NCBI GenBank assembly: GCA_016207885.1
Contig: JACQZE010000025.1
Coordinates: 24,001-88,000 of the forward strand
DNA from: Nitrospirota bacterium
Lineage (GTDB): Bacteria; Nitrospirota; Thermodesulfovibrionia; UBA6902
Direction: 5' to 3'
Length of the DNA: 64,000 bases
Below, in pieces: positions 8,883 through 16,799 of the stretch (its first letter is position 1; each line of letters starts with the position of its first letter). A program made the translations under genes and the position numbers. Under the pieces are notes generated by a model. The model searched no databases, was not told the DNA's origin, and saw only the letters and a list, made by a program, of their open reading frames with translations.

Positions 8883-10313
8883 ATGACGATGATTAATATA
8901 AAGAAAGTTAAAGGGCTTTTATTATGTATCATCTTTCTTTTCGTATCCTCCTGCGCCGTCAATCCCGTGACCGGCCAGAACGAACTGATGCTCGTGAGTG
9001 AAAGCCAGGAGATACAGATAGGCAAAGAGACGGCTCCGTCCATGAGATGGGAATTCGGGGGCGAATACAGGGATACTGAATTAGAAGCATACCTCGGAGG
9101 CATTGCTGCGGAACTCTGGAAGAACTCGGAGAGGCCCAATTTGCCGATGAAGTTCTATATACAAAACACTTCCATACCAAACGCATTCGCCCTGCCCGGC
9201 TATGTCGCTATCACGAGGGGGCTCTTAAGCGACATGGATAACGAGGCTCAGTTTGCTGCTGTGATAGGGCATGAGATAGGCCACGTTATGGCAAGGCATA
9301 CTGCGCAGAGGCTCTCACGCATGACACTTCAGCAGATCGGACTTTCTATCGGTGCCGCAGCTCTTGAGGGAAAGACCGGCAGTGACGCGCTTCTAAGCGT
9401 AGGCGCAATAGGCAGCAGCCTCTTGCTGCTTAAATACGACAGAGAACAGGAGATACAGGCAGACAGGCTCGGTGTTAGATATATGTCCCGGCTCGGTTAT
9501 AACCCTCACGAGGCCATAAGCGCGCATGAGGCTCTGGAAAGGTCTGTTAACGGCTATATGCAGAGAGCAGGCATAAATGAGAAAACGAGTTCGCCGATAG
9601 CAGATATGCTCTCTACACACCCGAGAAAAGAGGTTCGCCTCGTAGAGATACAGGATATGATAAACGCTCTGCCTCCTTATACTGTCAAGGGCGACGGCGA
9701 GTTCAGCAAACGCTTTCTGGATGCGGCAAAAAGAATGCGGGAGATAAACAGGATATATTATATATATGATGATGCCGAGCGCCTTTATAAAGAAGAGGAC
9801 TTCAGCGGTGCAGAGGCAAAGCTAAAAGAGGCGATAAAAAAGAATGAGAGCCAGGCGCCTTTCCATAATCTGCTCGGCATGATCATGCTCAGGCAAAAGT
9901 CATACTGGAAGGCAGAGAACAGCTTCAGACAGGCTCTCTCTCTTAACCCGGAATACCAGCCTGCTGTGTTCGGCATGGGGCTGATAAATTTTTACCAGGA
10001 GAATTATTCAGCGGCGATAGACAAATTCAACTTAAGCCTGAAACTTTATCCCGGCCATCTGCCGACGCACTTTGGGTTAGGAAAAAGCTACTACCAGCTG
10101 AAACAGTACAGAAGCGCCATACCTCATCTCAGTGAATTCGCAAATGCAGTGCCAAAGGATCCTGAAGTGCACGGGATGTTAGGCATATGTTTTGAGAGCG
10201 CCGGTCAGATTGACCTGGCGATAAGAGAATACGGATATCAGATCCAGGCCGCGCCTGACACTCAGCTCGGCTACCACGCTAAAAAAAGGCTCTCGGCACT
10301 ACGGAAGAAATAA
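8883..10313 (+). CDS. M48-family metalloprotease lipoprotein with TPR repeats (BepA-like)
   Basis: A 476-residue periplasmic protease. The N-terminal signal has a lipobox ending at Cys24 (VSSCAV), so it is likely a lipoprotein. The zinc site is HEIGH at residues 130-134, with the third ligand Glu191 in REQEIQAD. TPR-like helical repeats occupy about residues 290-470 (for example FSGAEAKLKEAIKKNESQAP). This domain order matches BepA/YfgC, which acts in outer-membrane protein quality control. It stands alone between the autotransporter-like gene and the dtxR-type regulator. Its position right after a beta-barrel gene fits a role in barrel assembly or clearance, but that link is inferred. Confidence 0.88.
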   Translation: MTMINIKKVKGLLLCIIFLFVSSCAVNPVTGQNELMLVSESQEIQIGKETAPSMRWEFGGEYRDTELEAYLGGIAAELWKNSERPNLPMKFYIQNTSIPNAFALPGYVAITRGLLSDMDNEAQFAAVIGHEIGHVMARHTAQRLSRMTLQQIGLSIGAAALEGKTGSDALLSVGAIGSSLLLLKYDREQEIQADRLGVRYMSRLGYNPHEAISAHEALERSVNGYMQRAGINEKTSSPIADMLSTHPRKEVRLVEIQDMINALPPYTVKGDGEFSKRFLDAAKRMREINRIYYIYDDAERLYKEEDFSGAEAKLKEAIKKNESQAPFHNLLGMIMLRQKSYWKAENSFRQALSLNPEYQPAVFGMGLINFYQENYSAAIDKFNLSLKLYPGHLPTHFGLGKSYYQLKQYRSAIPHLSEFANAVPKDPEVHGMLGICFESAGQIDLAIREYGYQIQAAPDTQLGYHAKKRLSALRKK

Positions 10314-10329
10314 GCAGTTGTTCTCTTCT

Positions 10330-10974
10330 TTATACCTGCTTCACATATATCTCTTCAGCTATGACAGGATCGATAGCCAAAGAGGTCTCATCTATCTTAA
10401 GAATGAATGACGGCCTCTTCTGCTTCAGCTTGATTATGCTTCCCGGCACTACGCCCATTGATGTGAGCCGGTCTATTCTCGCCTCCTCTTTCGGGACAAT
10501 GAAGACTATCCTGGCTTTTGTCCCGACATCAAGCTCCTTAAGCTGCATGACAAGAGGCCTCACAGCCTTATACCTTGAACAGCAGTCCCCTCTCGGAATG
10601 GGTTTGCCATGCGGGCAGGTAGGAGGATGCCCGAGGAAGGAGCATACGCTTTCAGTGACTGACGGCGACAGGAAGTGCTCGATCTCGCACGCGGTATCCT
10701 CAGTCTCCTGCATACTGACATCAAGCACATCATGAAAAAGCCTCTCCGCAAGCCGGTGGCGGCGGGTCAGGTCCTGTGAACGGCTCTCGCCTTTGTCAGT
10801 GAATTGAATAATATCACCGGAGACAGTTACAAGCCCGGCATTCTCCATCTTCTTAATGACGTCAGGCGCGCTGCTGTCGGCGATCTCTTCGATCACCTTT
10901 GAGCAGCTGTTGCTCCCCCGTTCTCTTAATGCCCACATCAATTCAAGTATCTCATCTGCAAGCTTACTGATCAT
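10330..10974 (-). CDS. DtxR/MntR-family metal-dependent transcriptional regulator
   Basis: A 214-residue iron- or manganese-responsive repressor. The N-terminal winged helix (residues 1-60) is followed by the metal-binding dimerisation domain: CEIEHFLSPSVTESVCSFLG, then HPPTCPHGKPIPRGDCC. A C-terminal FeoA/SH3-like domain covers about residues 145-214. GGAGGTGA sits eight bases upstream of the ATG. The gene starts nine bases after the stop of amrS, so they are cotranscribed. The regulated genes are not visible: no feo, mntH or siderophore genes lie nearby. Whether it senses Fe(II) or Mn(II) cannot be read from the sequence. Confidence 0.9.
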   Translation of the reverse strand: MISKLADEILELMWALRERGSNSCSKVIEEIADSSAPDVIKKMENAGLVTVSGDIIQFTDKGESRSQDLTRRHRLAERLFHDVLDVSMQETEDTACEIEHFLSPSVTESVCSFLGHPPTCPHGKPIPRGDCCSRYKAVRPLVMQLKELDVGTKARIVFIVPKEEARIDRLTSMGVVPGSIIKLKQKRPSFILKIDETSLAIDPVIAEEIYVKQV

Positions 10975-10983
10975 ATGCCTGAT

Positions 10984-11991
10984 TCACCTCCATACCCCTT
11001 CTATCTTTTCCATACATTTTAAACAATGTGCATCCTTTATTTTGTTTTCCAGTATCTTATACCCTGAACGACTGATAAGCAGTTCTCTGCAATTCGGGCA
11101 ATAGGTGTTCTCACCGCCCTCCCCCGGGACATTTCCTTCGTATACATATCTTAAACCATTGGCATAACCAATATCACGCGCATGCCTTAGTGTTTCTACA
11201 GGTGTCCTCGGCTGATCTAAAAGCTTATATGTAGGGTAATACCCTGTTACATGCCAGGGGATAGACGGGTCAACAGCCCTTATATGTTCAGCCATGGCTG
11301 TCAGCGTGCTTTCCGAATCATTATATGAGGGGATGACAAGTGTCGTAACTTCAACCCATACGCCAAGCTCCCTCATCAGCCTGATAGTATCAAGCACAGG
11401 CTTCAGCCTTGCGCCGCAGACCTTTTTATAGAAATCGTCATCGCCTTTAAGGTCAATATTTATTCCATCAAGGAAAGGAGCTATCACTTTAACCGCCTCA
11501 GAGCCTGTATAGCCGTTACTTACAAAAATATTTTTAATGCCCCTCTCATGCGCAAGCTTTGCGCAGTCATATGCAAATTCAAAAAAGATCGTCGGCTCGG
11601 TATATGTGTAAGAGATGCTCCTGCACCCTGACTTTTCTGCGGCATCCACAACCTGCTGAGGGGAAACCCGGCTTCCCGGGATGTCCGAATGTTCTTTGGT
11701 ATGCTGCGCAATATCAAAGTTCTGACAGTGCAGGCATCTGAAGTTGCAGCCGACTGTTGCGATGGATAGAGAAGTTGAAGAAGGAAGAAAATGAAAGAGC
11801 GGTTTTTTCTCTACAGGATCGACATTCATTGCTACAAGCTTGCCGTATACCAGGCTGTAGAGAAGGCCGTCAATATTTTCCCTTGCTCCGCATATGCCGC
11901 GCCTGCCTTTCTGTATAAGACAATGGTGAGCGCAGAGATAACATCGCACCTTATGCTCCTCTTCCTTACTATAGAACATCGCCTCTTTCAT
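10984..11991 (-). CDS. amrS: AmmeMemoRadiSam system radical SAM enzyme AmrS
   Basis: A 335-residue radical SAM protein. The cluster motif CNFRCLHCQN (CxxxCxxC) is near residue 83. An N-terminal Cys-rich segment (CYLCAHHC, CGAR) and a C-terminal zinc-ribbon-like pair (CPNC, CLKC) flank the barrel, as in the AmrS family. In other genomes the family occurs with AmmeMemoRadiSam proteins A and B; neither is seen here. The substrate of the system is not established. It is the first gene of a two-gene minus-strand operon with the DtxR-type regulator, which may suggest metal-linked expression. Confidence 0.87.
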   Translation of the reverse strand: MKEAMFYSKEEEHKVRCYLCAHHCLIQKGRRGICGARENIDGLLYSLVYGKLVAMNVDPVEKKPLFHFLPSSTSLSIATVGCNFRCLHCQNFDIAQHTKEHSDIPGSRVSPQQVVDAAEKSGCRSISYTYTEPTIFFEFAYDCAKLAHERGIKNIFVSNGYTGSEAVKVIAPFLDGINIDLKGDDDFYKKVCGARLKPVLDTIRLMRELGVWVEVTTLVIPSYNDSESTLTAMAEHIRAVDPSIPWHVTGYYPTYKLLDQPRTPVETLRHARDIGYANGLRYVYEGNVPGEGGENTYCPNCRELLISRSGYKILENKIKDAHCLKCMEKIEGVWR

Positions 11992-12146
11992 AGAGACATT
12001 ATATCACATAAAAATATCAGCGCAGTAACCCTGAGATGAAGCAAACAGGGACGCGAATATGACATTCTTTTTTTCTTTTTGTTTAACAAGAAGAAAAAGT
12101 TTTTTAACTTTTCAAAAAAAATATTTTGATGAGCATCATTTTTCTC

Positions 12147-12175
12147 TTGACAAGAATTAAATAATGTTATATAAA
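12147..12175 (+). promoter_or_regulatory. strong sigma-70-type promoter for histone-like gene
   Basis: TTGACA (12147-12152), a 17-base spacer and TATAAA (12170-12175), a near-consensus promoter. Predicted transcription starts near 12182, giving a leader of about 125 bases before the small gene at 12310. The rest of the gap from 11992 to 12309 is A/T-rich, and no other gene is visible in it. Confidence 0.75.
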
Positions 12176-12309
12176 ATTTGTAACAACATTAATCAAAGTT
12201 GTAATGATCATTGACATTAAAACAGTAACTGCCGCAAAAACACAGATGAAAATCTATTTTATTTTGTCTGCCCATTTAATGGGTGAATCAAAAAAAGGGA
12301 GGAACTAAC

Positions 12310-12408
12310 ATGGCCGTAAAGAAGAAAGCCGCAGCAAAGAAGAAAGTTGCAAAGAAGAAAACCGCAAAGAAGAAAGTTGCAAAGAAGAAAACCGCAAAGA
12401 AGAAATAA
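12310..12408 (+). CDS. 32-residue Lys/Ala-rich histone H1-like small protein
   Basis: A short gene with a good ribosome site (GGGAGG, seven bases before the ATG), a near-consensus promoter and its own terminator. The product is MAVKKKAAAKKKVAKKK followed by further TAKKK and VAKKK units. More than half of the residues are lysine and there are no acidic residues. The composition and repeats match the C-terminal tails of bacterial histone H1-like proteins, which bind DNA non-specifically. The coding DNA is itself a near-perfect tandem repeat with a 30-base period. A nucleoid role is inferred. It could also be a substrate of lysine modification. Strong flanking signals argue against a chance frame. 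Confidence 0.8.
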   Translation: MAVKKKAAAKKKVAKKKTAKKKVAKKKTAKKK

Positions 12409-12426
12409 CAAGTAATTAAAATAAAT

Positions 12427-12461
12427 AAAAAAGGCTGTCTCAGACCGAGACAGCCTTTTTT
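12427..12461. terminator. bidirectional terminator between histone-like gene and lpxC
   Basis: Arms AGGCTGTCTC (12432-12441) and GAGACAGCCT (12447-12456) with a 5-base loop, flanked by A6 on the left and T6 on the right. It ends transcription from both the plus-strand small gene and the minus-strand lpxC, whose stop lies 21 bases away. Confidence 0.93.
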
Positions 12462-12482
12462 ATTTATACAGACAACTAATAG

Positions 12483-13370
12483 TTAAGCTATTGACTCAAG
12501 CACGGAAAGCTTTACAGGGGATTCAGACACTATCTCCCATGAATCACGGCTCAGGAGTATCTTTTGAAGGAGCTTGACATTCATAGTATGTCCGGATTTA
12601 TTCGCAATGATATGGCCATAAATAGGAACTCCCAGCAAAGACATATCACCGATAAGGTCAAGTATCTTATGCCTGACAAACTCATCTTTGAATCTCAGCA
12701 TTTCCTTGTTAATGATCTCGTTCTGTCCGAGAACAATGGCATTCTCTAAAGAACCGCCTCTTGCCAGCCCTCTCGCCCTCAGCTTCTCAACATCACTGAG
12801 GAATCCAAATGTCCTTGCAGGCGCAAGCTCATCAATAAAGCTGTTCCTGTAGACATCAATGCCCATCTTCTGCTCCCCGAATGCAGGATGCGTATAATAG
12901 AGGCGATAAGTTATCTTTGTGCCTTCATATGGAGTTACAGCTATCTGGCTCGGCCCTTCCATAATAGCGATGGGCTTGTATATCCTTATACAGGTTATAG
13001 TCTTTGCCTGCTGCGCCACCCCGGCCTCAAGTATCAGCGATACAAAAGTGATAGCGCTTCCGTCCATCACGGGAACTTCCGGCCCGTCAAGGTCAACATA
13101 AACATTATCGACATTAAGGCCTGAAAAAGCTGCGAGGAGGTGCTCGACTGTGCCTACCTTCACGCCATTTGAAGAAAGCGTTGTGGCAAATGTTGTATCA
13201 GAGACCGAGCTTACGCAAGCCTTGATCTCAGTATTACCCTTGTCAGTCCTGACAAAGATAACACCTGTATCTCTGGGCGCAGGCCTGAGCCTTAACCTGA
13301 TATCTCTACCGGTATGAAGCCCTTTACCCTGAAGGTGTATTTCTTTTTTTATGGTATTTTGTAATCGCAC
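12483..13370 (-). CDS. lpxC: UDP-3-O-acyl-N-acetylglucosamine deacetylase LpxC
   Basis: A 295-residue zinc enzyme catalysing the committed step of lipid A synthesis in the cytoplasm. Family signatures are visible: GKGLHTG near residue 15, TVEHLLAAFSGLNVDN with the first zinc-ligand His near residue 77, DGSA near residue 103, and HKILDLIGD near residue 236 carrying the other His and Asp ligands. Length is normal for the family, with no FabZ fusion. It stands between the histone-like gene (convergent) and tldD (same strand, 113-base gap). Its presence shows the organism makes lipid A, hence has a lipopolysaccharide outer membrane. Confidence 0.95.
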   Translation of the reverse strand: MRLQNTIKKEIHLQGKGLHTGRDIRLRLRPAPRDTGVIFVRTDKGNTEIKACVSSVSDTTFATTLSSNGVKVGTVEHLLAAFSGLNVDNVYVDLDGPEVPVMDGSAITFVSLILEAGVAQQAKTITCIRIYKPIAIMEGPSQIAVTPYEGTKITYRLYYTHPAFGEQKMGIDVYRNSFIDELAPARTFGFLSDVEKLRARGLARGGSLENAIVLGQNEIINKEMLRFKDEFVRHKILDLIGDMSLLGVPIYGHIIANKSGHTMNVKLLQKILLSRDSWEIVSESPVKLSVLESIA

Positions 13371-13483
13371 AACTCATTTACTAATGCAATTACCATACCA
13401 GTAATAATTCCTTTAAAAAACAAAGACATGAAATCTTATGTTGTATCATTAATACATCTATAGTGTATATATTAAACACAATC

Positions 13484-14875
13484 TCATACTTCCCCGCCGA
13501 CAACCATCTCCGGTATCCTTATAGTAGGCATCGCATCTGAAACCGGAACTCCCTGGCCATCCTTGCCGCAGGTGCCTATTGCGAAATCCAGATCGCTGCC
13601 GACCATATCGATCGATTTGATTATCGAAGGGCCGTTGCCTATAAGGGTGCCACCCCTGACAGGTTCACCGACGATGCCGTTCTCTATCAGATAGCCTTCT
13701 GATACCTCAAAAACAAATTCTCCGGTAACTGTATTAACCTGCCCTCCTCCCATCTTTTTCACGAACAACCCCTTTTGGACTGAACTCACAATACCGGCAG
13801 GGTCATCATCCCCTGATGCGATAAATGTATTGGTCATTCTCGGGATAGGCCTGGACTTGTATGATTCCCTCCTGCCGTTGCCGGTTGACCTTACTCCGTC
13901 CTTCATTGAAGTGAGCCTGTCATACATATAACCTTTGAGTATTCCTTTATCAACCAGAACGGTCCTTTGTGAATGTGCCCCCTCATCGTCAAACCTGAAT
14001 GAACCTCTTCTGCCCGGAAGAGATGAATCGTCAATTATCGTCACCAGCGGAGATGCTATAACCTCTCCGATCTTATTCGCATAGACTGAAAGCCCCTGCT
14101 GTACAAGGTCAGCCTCAAGGCCGTGGCCGACCGCTTCATGTATCATCGTCCCTCCTGCCGCCGCAGAAATGACAACAGCCATCCTGCCGCCCGGAGTTCT
14201 TCTGGCGCTGAGCATTCTAACAGCTTTTTCCGCTGTCTCTGCCGCAATAGCCTCCAGTGAGACCTCTTCAAAAAGCTCAAACCCTTTTAACCCGCCGACA
14301 GGCTCGTATCCGGTCTGCAGAATATCTCCGTCAGAAGCAATTACCTGGACAAGCGCAAGCGTATGAATCCGTTCATCTGACGCAAGCGCCCCTTCAGAAG
14401 ATGCGATATCAACCCTCTGAACAGAGTCCCTGTAGATCACTTTCACCTGAATGACCTTACTGCTGACGCTTCTTGCGGCACGGTTAGCATCCTGAAGCAG
14501 GCGGATCTTCCTGTCCATGCTGACAGTATCAGGCCGGAGCTTCATTTTAAAATCAACTGAAGGGCTGACCCTGGTCAGGTCGATCTCACTTGCTTTGGTT
14601 TTGCCGGCCCTTACGGCGCTCCTGACAGCCCTGCTCAGTTCAAACAGAGAGGCCTCGGAGAAATCATTAGTGTAAGCATAGGCGGATCTGCCGCCAAAGA
14701 TCACCCTTAACCCTATTCCGGAATCAACACCTGACACGATCCTGTCCACCTTGTTATCTTCAAGCTGAATAGTAAGAGGATTGGCCTGCTCGACAAATAT
14801 ATCAGCGTAATCACCTCCTGTGGAAAGTGAATCGCTCAGTATTCTCTTTAAAAGATCTTCCGGTATCTTCATCAT
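13484..14875 (-). CDS. tldD: metalloprotease TldD
   Basis: A 463-residue TldD-family protein. The active-site motif HEAVGH lies at residues 246-251 within GGTMIHEAVGHGLEADL, and the C-terminal ligand region has GTCGKDGQGVPVSD. In characterised systems TldD pairs with TldE to cleave unfolded or modified peptides. No tldE is visible in the window, although it is often adjacent. It diverges from mtnP across a 108-base gap. Only upstream features outside the coding frame could tell its regulation; no clear site was seen. Confidence 0.93.
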   Translation of the reverse strand: MMKIPEDLLKRILSDSLSTGGDYADIFVEQANPLTIQLEDNKVDRIVSGVDSGIGLRVIFGGRSAYAYTNDFSEASLFELSRAVRSAVRAGKTKASEIDLTRVSPSVDFKMKLRPDTVSMDRKIRLLQDANRAARSVSSKVIQVKVIYRDSVQRVDIASSEGALASDERIHTLALVQVIASDGDILQTGYEPVGGLKGFELFEEVSLEAIAAETAEKAVRMLSARRTPGGRMAVVISAAAGGTMIHEAVGHGLEADLVQQGLSVYANKIGEVIASPLVTIIDDSSLPGRRGSFRFDDEGAHSQRTVLVDKGILKGYMYDRLTSMKDGVRSTGNGRRESYKSRPIPRMTNTFIASGDDDPAGIVSSVQKGLFVKKMGGGQVNTVTGEFVFEVSEGYLIENGIVGEPVRGGTLIGNGPSIIKSIDMVGSDLDFAIGTCGKDGQGVPVSDAMPTIRIPEMVVGGEV

Positions 14876-14983
14876 TTGTCAGCGCCTCAGGATTTTTGTA
14901 AACTATTTCAGTAAAGTTCAATCAAGAGTATTATTATACATAATATTTTCTGACAAAAAGATAATCCCGGGGAGGAGAGATAA

Positions 14984-15772
14984 ATGACAAAGATCGGAGT
15001 GATAGGCGGAAGCGGGCTTTATGAGATACAGGGTTTGGCTGTGAAAAACAAAAAGGGCATCAGCACGCCGTTCGGTAAACCCTCAGACAAATATGTAACA
15101 GGCGAGATAGGCGGCAAAGAAGTAGTATTTCTACCGAGACACGGCAGCCGTCACACGATCCCTCCTCATATGATCAACTACCGCGCTAATATATGGGGAT
15201 TCAAAAAACTCGGCGTGAGCAGAATAATATCCGTAAGCGCTGTCGGGGGGATAAAAAAGGGCCTTAAGCCTGGAGATATCGTTATCCTCAGCCAGACGAT
15301 TGATATGACAAAGAACAGAAGATCAACTTTTTACGATGGGAATACAGGAGTTGTTCATATAGACTTTACAGATCCCTACTGCCCTGAACTCGGCAAGGTT
15401 TTACACAGGGCCGGAAAAAACTTAAAGATAACGTTGAAGAACGGCGGGACCTATGTGGCGGTTGAAGGGCCGAGGCTTGAAACTGCGGAAGAGATAAAAG
15501 GCTTCCGTATCCTCGGCGGAGATGTTGTAGGAATGACAGGAATGCCTGAGGCCTCACTTGCGAGAGAAGTGGAGATATGCTACTCAGGCCTGTCTGTTGT
15601 CGCAAACTATGCCGCAGGCATCAGCAAGAGAAGGTTGACCGTATCAGAAGTCATGGGAGCTATGGGCAATGCAAATGAAAAGATAAAACTCCTTCTGAAA
15701 GAAACATTCAGGCTCATTACGGATGAAAGAAGCTGCCGGTGCAAGGACGCGCTGAAAGAAGCCAGGATATAA
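14984..15772 (+). CDS. mtnP: S-methyl-5'-thioadenosine phosphorylase
   Basis: A 262-residue purine phosphorylase of the MTAP branch. IGVIGGSGLYEI at the N-terminus and LPRHGSRHTIPPHMINYRAN are family signatures. GMTGMPEASLAREVEICYSG carries the substrate-binding Met and Asp/Ser region. It cleaves methylthioadenosine with phosphate, salvaging adenine and methylthioribose-1-phosphate. A strong GGGGAGGAGAG ribosome site precedes the ATG. No other methionine-salvage genes are nearby. Inosine- or guanosine-specific family members are the main alternative. Confidence 0.9.
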   Translation: MTKIGVIGGSGLYEIQGLAVKNKKGISTPFGKPSDKYVTGEIGGKEVVFLPRHGSRHTIPPHMINYRANIWGFKKLGVSRIISVSAVGGIKKGLKPGDIVILSQTIDMTKNRRSTFYDGNTGVVHIDFTDPYCPELGKVLHRAGKNLKITLKNGGTYVAVEGPRLETAEEIKGFRILGGDVVGMTGMPEASLAREVEICYSGLSVVANYAAGISKRRLTVSEVMGAMGNANEKIKLLLKETFRLITDERSCRCKDALKEARI

Positions 15773-15795
15773 GATTATATATATACTGCTTCTTA

Positions 15796-15824
15796 TTGAC
15801 ATGAGAGTGCTGATTGTTTAATCT
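15796..15824 (+). promoter_or_regulatory. putative promoter of the gsp operon
   Basis: TTGACA (15796-15801), a 17-base spacer and TAATCT (15819-15824). The predicted start falls at about 15830-15831, the first base of the gspC start codon, and there is no Shine-Dalgarno sequence. This would give a leaderless message. The -10 box is weak, so this is tentative. Confidence 0.4.
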
Positions 15825-15830
15825 AATTCA

Positions 15831-16745
15831 ATGCTTCAATTCTCTCTAAAAAAACTGCGGGTCATTAATTATTTTCTGTTTGCACTTATACTGATAGCAG
15901 CTCTTTTTACCGCCCGTGCCGTTATAAGTTTCTTTGCATACAAAGACAGCGGCATATCTTCTGCGCCTTTAAATATAAACTCCGGGGATAGTGCTGCAAA
16001 ACCTGCTGATATAACGCAGTATTCCTCAATTGTAATTAAAAACGCTTTCGGCCCTCCCATGATATTTCACACGATAACGCCTCCTGAAACTGCCAAGACT
16101 GAAACATATGTGCAGGAGATCCCGGCTTCCGACCTGACCCTTACAGGCACGGCGGTCGGGCCAAAAAAAATGAGTTATGCGGTCTTCGAAGGCAATGCCA
16201 TCACATCTCCGGGCAGACAGGAGGTCTTTGCTTATGGGGATACGATATATAATTACGGCACTCTTGATGAGATATCGGCCGATTCAGTAACCATAAGACA
16301 AGGCGCTAACACGCATATTTTGAAAATGATAGAGTCTTTCAGCAATGTCATTAATTACCCGGCCGAAAACACTCAGTCCGATAAAAATACCGGCTCTGCA
16401 GATCCCTTTGTGAAAAAAGTCGGCAAAAGGCAATTTCAATTAGACAAGAAACAGGTTGAGGACTCAATAAACAATCCGGAAAAGATACTGACAGATGCAA
16501 GGCTCCTGCCGAACTTCGTTAACGGAAAACAGGAAGGTTACAAGATCAGCGAGGTGAAGCCCGGCGGGCTCTACGAAAGCATAGGCCTGAAGAACGGAGA
16601 TGTCCTTATAAGGGTCAACAGCCTTGAGATCTCAAGCCCTGAGGTCGCCATTCAGACGATGTCTGCTTTAAGAGGCACTAACAACGTCAACCTTGATATA
16701 ATAAGAAACAATGAGAAGATGTCCCTGAACTATCAGATAAAATAG
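15831..16745 (+). CDS. gspC: type II secretion system protein GspC with PDZ domain
   Basis: A 304-residue inner-membrane protein and first gene of a twelve-gene operon. A transmembrane helix spans about residues 12-32. The HR domain (LTLTGTAVGPKKMSYAVFEG, near residue 100) contacts the secretin N0 domain in known systems. A C-terminal PDZ domain covers about residues 225-304 (GGLYESIGLKNGDVLIRVN). This layout is standard for GspC. No ribosome site precedes the ATG, so the start may be used on a leaderless message. The next gene, gspD, starts 54 bases downstream. Confidence 0.88.
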   Translation: MLQFSLKKLRVINYFLFALILIAALFTARAVISFFAYKDSGISSAPLNINSGDSAAKPADITQYSSIVIKNAFGPPMIFHTITPPETAKTETYVQEIPASDLTLTGTAVGPKKMSYAVFEGNAITSPGRQEVFAYGDTIYNYGTLDEISADSVTIRQGANTHILKMIESFSNVINYPAENTQSDKNTGSADPFVKKVGKRQFQLDKKQVEDSINNPEKILTDARLLPNFVNGKQEGYKISEVKPGGLYESIGLKNGDVLIRVNSLEISSPEVAIQTMSALRGTNNVNLDIIRNNEKMSLNYQIK

Positions 16746-16799
16746 ATATGGCCATCAAACGATATAACCACAATCAATCATGCAGCCAGGAGAAGCTTA

